Origin: Carettochelys insculpta
Taxonomy: Eukaryota; Chordata; Testudines; Carettochelyidae
Direction: 5' to 3'
NCBI RefSeq assembly: GCF_033958435.1
Contig: NC_134160.1
Location: 17,099,001 to 17,163,000, forward strand
DNA: 64,000 nucleotides
Under the pieces are notes generated by a model. It was not told the origin of the DNA, made no database searches, and was given only the letters and a program-made list of their open reading frames with translations. This document shows positions 57,695 through 64,000 of the stretch, in pieces; position 1 is the first letter of the stretch; the number at the start of each line of letters is the position of its first letter. The translations under genes and the position numbers were made by a program.

Positions 57695-59296
57695 GTACAG
57701 ATTTGCTAAATGTTGGGGCTCTCCCACTGCTGCTTGGAAAACACATGGTGTTTGGGTAGCAAAATGTCCAGTCACATGCCTGGAGCATTCAAGTGGGCCA
57801 GGTACCCTGGGCACTGCTGTGTGGGGGCACTGGCTGCCAATTCTTGTTCAGCTGTAGTGCCATGCTCAGAGGAAACTCTCCTTGGGTAGGAGGGCACAGA
57901 CTGTCCCACACCTGCCCAAGGGGTCTTGGGGGGGCTGCACCTCCCCTGGAACTGTCTAGCACTGGCTTTGGTCAGATACAGGGTGCAGGCATAGTTGAAC
58001 CACTGACTCAGTATGAGCCTCCTGTGTTCCTTAGGACTGAGTACTGATGTGGTAGAATTTCGTATGAGTCAGGGAGCTCTGGGGGATGGGTTGGGGGCCT
58101 GGGAGGCAACAGGGGGTTAAGCCTGGGGTGGGTTAGGGCTGCAGCGGGGGTGAGAGGGTGCAGTTGAGCTGGGGCGTGCAGGGGGTTGGGGCAGGGGTTG
58201 AGCCCAGCCAGGGGGTTGGAGCCGGGGCTGTGGGTGTGGTGGATGGAGGGTTGGAGCTGGAGCCCCGCACGCACCAGGGGTTGGGATCCCGGGACACAGT
58301 TGAAGCTGGGGCTGCAGGGATTGAGGGCGAGGTTGAATGGTGTGAGCCAGGGTGGGATCTAGCTGGGCAGGGTAGAGCCTCATGCTCTTGCAGTGGCTGA
58401 CAGCTGGAGCTCCGCAGGCACCGGGGAGTCGGGGGGAGGTTGAGCTGGGCAGGGGGAGGATTGAAGGGGTGTGAACCAGAGTAGGGGTGGGTTGACCTGG
58501 CAAGGGGGTTAGAGCCCCTGCGCAAGCCAGCAGCAGCTGACAGCTGGAGCCCAGTGCATGGTGGGGGTGAGCTGGGGCTGCAGGGGCAGGGCAGGGCAGT
58601 TGGGGGAGTTGAGCCGTTGGGGGGTTTAACGGGCATGAACGGGTGTGGCTGTCAAGCAGCACCGCTCTGGGAAGCAGGAGGAAGGGGCTCTTAGCCCCTG
58701 TGGCTGCCAACAGGGGCAGGGAGCTAAATGGGCTAAAATCCTTCTGCCTACCTTCCCAGAGCGGTGCCTGGTGCCACTCTGGGAATCCGGGGGGAAGGGG
58801 CTCTTAGCCTGCCTGGCTGCCTGAGAGCCCAGCTGCTTCACATTGTGTGAAACTTGCATTAAAGTGAGTTTTGTGCAACGTGCAGCCAGGTAAAGCAGGG
58901 GGTTACTGTACAGTGCAATGCACCAGGGCAGCCTGATATTTTCTGTGCAGTGCTGATGGGATACTGCTGACCCCTTCCTGCTGCTCCCTCTGTCTCCTTC
59001 ACCAGAGAAGCTCTTGCAGCTGAAGCTCTCTTCATCTTCCCAGCCTTTTCCAGCGTGATTCCCCATCCTTGCCACAACCCCCAAGGGTTTGATGATAGTG
59101 CTTCTGTTATTTTTACAAAGCCCTCTTCAAGTGAGCAAGCTCTGGAGACTTCGCTGCGAGCCAGTGGAATGCTGAGTCAGCAGGAACAGCAAACAGTGCA
59201 GGTTCCTGCTGTGCTCCCCAGAGGTCGAGTCCCTCAGAACCGTTATTGGGAAGAGGGTGAGTTCCCCAGGGCACAGAGAGAGCCAAAGTGAAGTTT
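57695..59296. other. HIVEP3: Downstream HIVEP3 intron, no gene seen apart from the G-rich repeat
   Basis: Starts with the donor GTACAG. Nothing recognised in 58626-59296. Confidence 0.5.
58075..58625 (+). repeat. G-rich degenerate minisatellite
   Basis: About 550 bp of irregular units of the type GGGGTTGGAGCTGGGGCTG, with many G3-G5 runs on the + strand. The proline-rich frames on the minus strand are a product of this composition, not genes. Confidence 0.75.
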
Positions 59297-59360
59297 CCAC
59301 TTCATGCATCAGATGAAATGGGCACATCCCATGGAAGCTTATGCCCAAATACATTTGTTT

Positions 59361-59521
59361 GGGTATGTCTACACTACACGGCTTTTCGCGACTGTGGTGA
59401 TGCAGCCCTGGCAGGCAGTGTAGTCAGGCTAGCAGTCAGGCAGTGTAAACACTGTTTGTCAGGGCTACTGCCAATGAAAAAATCTCCCCGCCTCCCTCAC
59501 AAGCAGCATGTAGACAAAGCC
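59361..59521 (+). mobile_element. Short MITE, 161 bp, inside a Penelope fragment
   Basis: The ends are GGGTATGTCTACACT and inverted GGCTTTGTCTACATG. Flanks TTT and TTA suggest a decayed 3-bp duplication. It sits between CATTTGTT and GGCTCTAAGATGCC of a Penelope-derived repeat. Confidence 0.7.
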
Positions 59522-59548
59522 TTAGGCTCTAAGATGCCACTGGACTCA

Positions 59549-61264
59549 CAGAATCATAGGGCTGGAAGGGACCTCAGGAGGTCATCTAGTCCAGCCCCCT
59601 GCTTCAAGCAGGATCAACCCCTACTAAGTCATCCCAGCCAGGACCTTGCCCAGCTGGGACTTCAAAACCTCAAGGGATGGAGAATCCACCACCTCTCTAG
59701 GCAATGCATTCCAATGCTTCACCACCTGCCTGGTGAAGTAGTTTTTCCTAATGTCTAACCTACACCTCTCCCTCTTCAACTTCTGACCATTACTCCTTGT
59801 TCTGCCATCTGACACCACTGAGAACAGTTTCTCACCCTCCTCTTTAGAGCTCCCCTTCAGGAGGTTGAAGGCTGCTATTCAACCACCTCTAAGTCTTCTC
59901 TTCTGTAAACTAAACAAGCTCAAATCCCTCAGCCTATCCTTATAGGTCTTGTGCTCCAGACCCTTAATCATTTTTGTTGCCCTTCACTGAGACTTCTCCA
60001 GCAAATCCGCATTCTTTTTATACTGGGGGGGCCCAAAACTGGACACAATATTCCAGATGTGGTCTCACCAGTGCCGAATAAAGAGGAATAACTACTTCTC
60101 TAGATCTGCTCGAAATGCTCCTCCTAATGCACCCCAGTATGCCCTTAGCTTCATTGGCTACAAGGGCGCACTGTTTACTCATATCTATCCTTTCATCCAC
60201 AATAACTCCAGGTCACTTTCCATCGTACTGCTGCTGAGCCAGTCGGTCCCCAGCCTGGAACAATGTTTGGGATTCTTCCGCCCCAGGTGCAGGACTCTAG
60301 ACTTCTCCTTATTGAACCGCATCATATTTCTGTTGGCCCAGGCCTCCAGTTTATCCAGGTCCCTCTGGATTCTTTCTCTCCCCTCCAACGAATCTACCTC
60401 TCCCCTTAGTTTTGTGTCATCTGCAAACTTGCTGAGGGTGCAACCCAGTCCCTCATCCAGGTCATTAATAAAGATGTTGAATAACACCGGCCCCAGAATC
60501 GAGCCTTGCAGTACTCTGCTTGAAACAGACCTCCATCCAGATATTGAGCCATTGACCACTACCCGTTGGGCCCGACCATCAAGCCAGCTTTCTATCCATC
60601 TTATAGTCCAAGGATCCAATCCATATTTCCTTAACTTATGGACAAGAATGTTGTGGGAGACCATATCAAAAGCCTTGCTGAAGTCAAGGTATATCACATC
60701 CACTGACTTCCCCATGTCCACAGAGCTTATTACCTCGTCATAGAAGCTAATCAGATTGGTGAGGCAGGACTTGCCCCTGGTGAATCCATGTTGGCTACTT
60801 TTGATCACTTCCCCTCTTCCAAGTGCTTCAAAACAGATTCCTTGAGGATTTCCTCCATTATTTTCCCAGGGATTGAGGTAAGGCTGACAGGCCTACAGTT
60901 CCCTGGATTGTCCTTCTTTCCTTTTTTAAAGATGAGCACTACGTTTGCCTTCTTCCAGTCACCCAGTATCTCCCCTGATCTCCAAGAGTCTTCAAGAATA
61001 ATGTCCAAAGGTTCAGCAATGACCTCTGCCAATTCCCTCAGTACCCTGGGGTGCATTAAATCCAGACCCATGGACTTGTGCACATCTAGTTTTTCTAGAT
61101 AGCTCAGAACTTGTTCCTTCCCCACAGATGGCTGCCCTCCACCTTCCCATACTGCATCGTCTAGGACCGTCCTGAGGAAGTTGACTTTGTCCGTGAAGAC
61201 TGAGGCAAAAAAAGCATTGAGTGCTTCAGCTCTTCCTGCATCATCTGTCACTAGGTTACCTTAC
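59549..61264 (-). mobile_element. CR1 LINE, about 1.7 kb, coding-rich
   Basis: The 3' end is at 59549 (CAGAATCATAGGGCTGGAAG, the usual CR1 tail with an AGAATCAT-like terminus). The body runs on the minus strand to about 61264. It sits inside a Penelope fragment, so it inserted later than that fragment. It is the best preserved CR1 in the window. Confidence 0.88.
60018..61251 (-). pseudogene. CR1 reverse transcriptase, mostly open
   Basis: The first block (61251-60805) has AEALNAFFASVFT, VHKSMGLDLMHPRVLREL and WKKANVVLIFKKG. After a one-frame shift near 60805, the second block (60808-60185) has [51 protein letters not shown] and [14 protein letters not shown], so motifs A, B and C (FADD) are all present. 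A third block (60200-60018) has [18 protein letters not shown]. 5'-truncated, no endonuclease. Frame breaks make it non-functional. Confidence 0.85.
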
Positions 61265-61310
61265 GTTCTTGCTGAAACAGACTAACCGGGTGATGCCTCT
61301 GAACCTGCAA

Positions 61311-64000
61311 AGATGTTTTCATGAGCAAAGGCCAAGTGGAAAGAGCCTAGTTCAGTAGGATATGGCTCAGGGCTCAGCACAGACCTTCATGCATCACAGC
61401 ACCCTTGAGGGTAGGCTCCAGGGTTCCTCACTCCACATCCCATGATCAAAGCACCCAACCAGTCTGCCAGTGCCTCTTTTACACCTTCAGCACCAGACTC
61501 TGATCCCAGTTACTCTGTAGCACCACTCATTTCAGTGGGCTGGCACATGGTAAGAAGGGTCAGAATCTTCCTCAATTCTCCAGGGATCACCAGTTACGAC
61601 TGCAATAGGAGACTCACATCTAGGCAGACAAGTGGCGAGCAGTGGAGGGGGCTGGAGGGTGCATTTAATCCTCACACCGATGATTTTTCTGTGACAAATG
61701 TGAAAAAGGGTTATTACTGTAGTTTCAAATGAAACCCAGCCATGTTAGTCTGAAGGAGGGAAGCTGCTGCCATTCCCCTATACCCAGGTGGTCTGTAGGC
61801 AGAGGAAGCAAAATGTCTTAAATGGCTTTTTTTTCCCTTGGCTTCTGGTGCAAGTTACAGCTGACTATGCTTCGGGCTTCTGTCCTGCCCTTAAAAGCAG
61901 TCTTGCATTCATGCTGAGGCATTCTTTGTCTGCTGGAGGCAATGCCAGAGTTCAGAGCGTGGGGAGGAGAGCCACCAAAAAAAAAAAAATCTAGGGTTTA
62001 CTAGTGACAGCCCTGGGGAAAAGTGTTAGCATAGTGTTAACCAGCAGAAGTCTGCTCCAGTGTCAGATTGCTGGAGGTCTCCTTCAGTCTGTTAACTCGC
62101 TTAGAATAATTGATTAGCTGATGGCTTCTTAAAATCTCCCCTGCTGTTAAACTTACCTGTAGGTGATTCTTACTCAGATCAAAGCTCCATAGGACAGGAG
62201 ACAGTTGTTACTGAAATCTTGGTTCAAGGCATTCTGAAATCAGGAGGTTTATTTTAAAGCTTGTTATTATAGTAAACTGGAAGTAATGATTCATATTAAT
62301 TGTGTGAAGCTTTTAAAAACCTGCAAATCAGAAATCCTGTTCGTGCAGCAGATAATTGTAGGCTGCAAAGGCCAGAACTGCAAGAGCTCAATTCAGTCAT
62401 TCAGGGGAATGCTTTCATTAATTATTTCATTCAGTCATTCACTGCGCTGATCGCACAGGGTTAATAGTAATGTATTGTGAGTAGCACAGTGTGCGAGCTG
62501 TTCTAAAGCCATTCAAGGCTGCAAGCTGAAAGAAGTACTCTGCTTAGGAAAAGGAACGAGCTAAGCAGACGAGAAGGCTTGCATTTGTTTGTTTCAGCCT
62601 TTCGTCTCATTTTTTAAAAATACCATTAAACCAAAAGCCCTGTTAAAAAACTGCCTTTCCTCCAGAGGTCACCTGGGAGAATGCTTAGCAGACGTTTGGA
62701 GCAAGCATCAGCTGGAAGGCCTCTTTGCCCTTCATTAAATCATGTGTCCATGCCTGTTTGTGAATGAGCACTCAGTTCCTGGACACCTGCTAGGCTCGGT
62801 GAGGGAAAGGACCTGCCTAGACTCAGGAAAGCACAGGGGGAGGAATCCGTTAGCATTCCGAATGGAATCCTTCTCCATCTGTTGATGTTGGCTGTACCGC
62901 TGCAGGCTGGAATGTGTAGCTGTCTGGACATTATTGCATTCTGCAGGCAACCCATGTAATTTTAGCATTACAAAAAAGTTACAGTCTGTGCTTCCTCCCA
63001 TTTGTGTTTGTGTAAAGGGGACAGGAAAAGAATGTGTAAAGGTGACAATGGGAAGGCTCAGCACCAGAACAACTCAGGAGGCTACTTTGGCCAAGTTTAA
63101 CGCATTCTGTGTCGTGACCACTGACACCGGAGGCTCCAAAATGCAGCGTCTAGGCAGCCGTGCAAAGGGCTAGAAAATCATGTCTAGTCCTGTAAGTGCC
63201 AAGGGTCAGATGGATGGACGGAGATTGACAGAGGATGAAGAAGGCTTAAAGCTTGTCTCTGCATGATATTTAAAATTCCCAGCTCCATCCCACGTCCTAA
63301 TTTTTCTCATTATCACATAGTTTCAGTTGCTGAGAGGACAGCGGGTTGGAAAGAGCATTCCCCTGTGTTGTCAGAGGCTGTCTTTCTCTTCTCCTAGAGG
63401 GAGATCAGCACAGAACCAGACAAGGGTTGGCCCACCCAAAAGTGGTTGTTTCTAATTGCAACAAAACAGAGCAGCAGAAATGCGTACAGACTAACATGGC
63501 TACCTCTCTGTTCCATTTCTAACTGCAATGAGCTATTCCAGGAAGACTCTCTGCACTCTCTTTGCATCCACCCCTAAAACTAGCTGTCTTTCACATGATG
63601 GGTTTGCTTCTATTTAAGCAACAGGAGAAATAAAGGACTTTTCCTGTTAACATAAAAGGAGACTCTGGGTCCAATCCTCTGCTCTTTTACACCAATTTTA
63701 CACTGGTGTAATTCCACTGAATTCAGTCCAGCAATACAGAGCGGAGAATGAAGCTGGTATTAGGCACTCACTGATGCGTGTCACTGTCCAGACAGGTTGC
63801 CATGTAAGACACCTTTCCAGCTTCCCCCTCTCCCATTCTCTGTCCTGCTGAGTTCAGAGAACCAGTTTTTTATTGTGGAGCAGTCTGTCCTTTGGCTGAG
63901 TTTGAAGCTTTCTGTCTGCGCAGTGGGAACCTGTCGACAGAGCATGTCAGGATCCACTTGGGCTCCCTCAAGGCTCGCTCACTCAGATGGCTCCTGTGTG
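61311..64000. other. HIVEP3: Downstream HIVEP3 intron, no gene seen
   Basis: 61735-61757 may hold another Penelope end (GCCATGTTAGTCTG). 62230-62740 is non-repetitive by eye with homeodomain-type ATTAATTA sites. The tiny Penelope insert is at 63462-63515. Confidence 0.5.
63462..63515 (+). mobile_element. Tiny Penelope 3'-end insertion, 54 bp
   Basis: Holds CAGACTAACATGGCTACCTC, the terminal Penelope motif. Flanked by TTTCTAATTGCAA (63449-63461) and TTTCTAACTGCAA (63516-63528), 12 of 13 identical. Confidence 0.72.

Larger units (their letters stand above)
59297..61310 (+). mobile_element. Penelope 3'-end fragment split by a MITE and a CR1
   Basis: Three pieces read as one repeat: 59297-59360 (CATCAGATGAAATGGGCAC, GAAGCTTATGCCC), 59522-59548 (GCTCTAAGATGCCACTGGAC) and 61266-61310 (GCTGAAACAGACTAACCGGG). 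The MITE at 59361-59521 and the CR1 at 59549-61264 interrupt it. Confidence 0.7.

Noticed and set aside
58117..58710. 197-codon proline-rich minus-strand ORF
   Set aside because: Generated by the G-rich minisatellite; two other frames are equally open there.

Overview
The window looks like reptile nuclear DNA, most likely turtle. That is an inference from the repeat suite: many CR1 LINEs, a tRNA-derived SINE with a CR1-like tail, Penelope-like elements and a PIF/Harbinger transposon family, set in AT-rich intronic DNA. There is no prokaryotic-style gene density, no CRISPR array and no rRNA. The only host gene seen is HIVEP3 (ZAS zinc-finger family) on the + strand. Two of its exons are present, 46586-46761 and 57596-57694, in matching phase and separated by a 10.8 kb intron. 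Together they encode the C-terminal ZAS zinc-finger pair. Everything else is read as intron: upstream 1-46585, between the exons, and downstream to 64000.

Region by region. 1-9.6 kb: sequence without recognised features, broken by a decayed non-LTR RT, four short Penelope-derived insertions, one CR1 and an old MITE. 9.7-10.4 kb: a deletion derivative of the Harbinger element. 11.3-11.7 kb: a palindromic Penelope-derived insertion with a perfect 14-bp target duplication. 14.9-21.4 kb: a LINE-rich block with a non-CR1 LINE and two head-to-head CR1s. 23.5-28 kb: CR1 pieces, one split by a MITE. 31.5-36.3 kb: a GC-rich, 4.6 kb two-gene PIF/Harbinger element (transposase plus Myb/SANT-like protein) sitting inside a SINE. 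39.8-43.3 kb: a four-layer nest (DNA transposon > SINE > Penelope-like RT/GIY-YIG element > Harbinger MITE). 44-46.5 kb: Penelope pieces and a MIR-like SINE before the first HIVEP3 exon. 49.7-55 kb: more MITE, Penelope and CR1 remnants. 58.1-58.6 kb: a G-rich degenerate minisatellite. 59.3-61.3 kb: a Penelope fragment containing both a MITE and a coding-rich CR1.

The host part is simple: the two exons encode DNA-binding fingers of a transcription factor, and the second finger is split over the intron. The mobile part is the richer story. The Harbinger element carries both proteins this superfamily needs and has short relatives sharing its ends and 3-bp target duplications. Penelope-derived insertions of 54-460 bp, often fold-back, are flanked by 8-14-bp duplications. 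I see no convincing new host system. The observations most worth following are the fold-back Penelope insertions, the Harbinger subterminal palindrome arrays and the nested insertions that give a relative time order.
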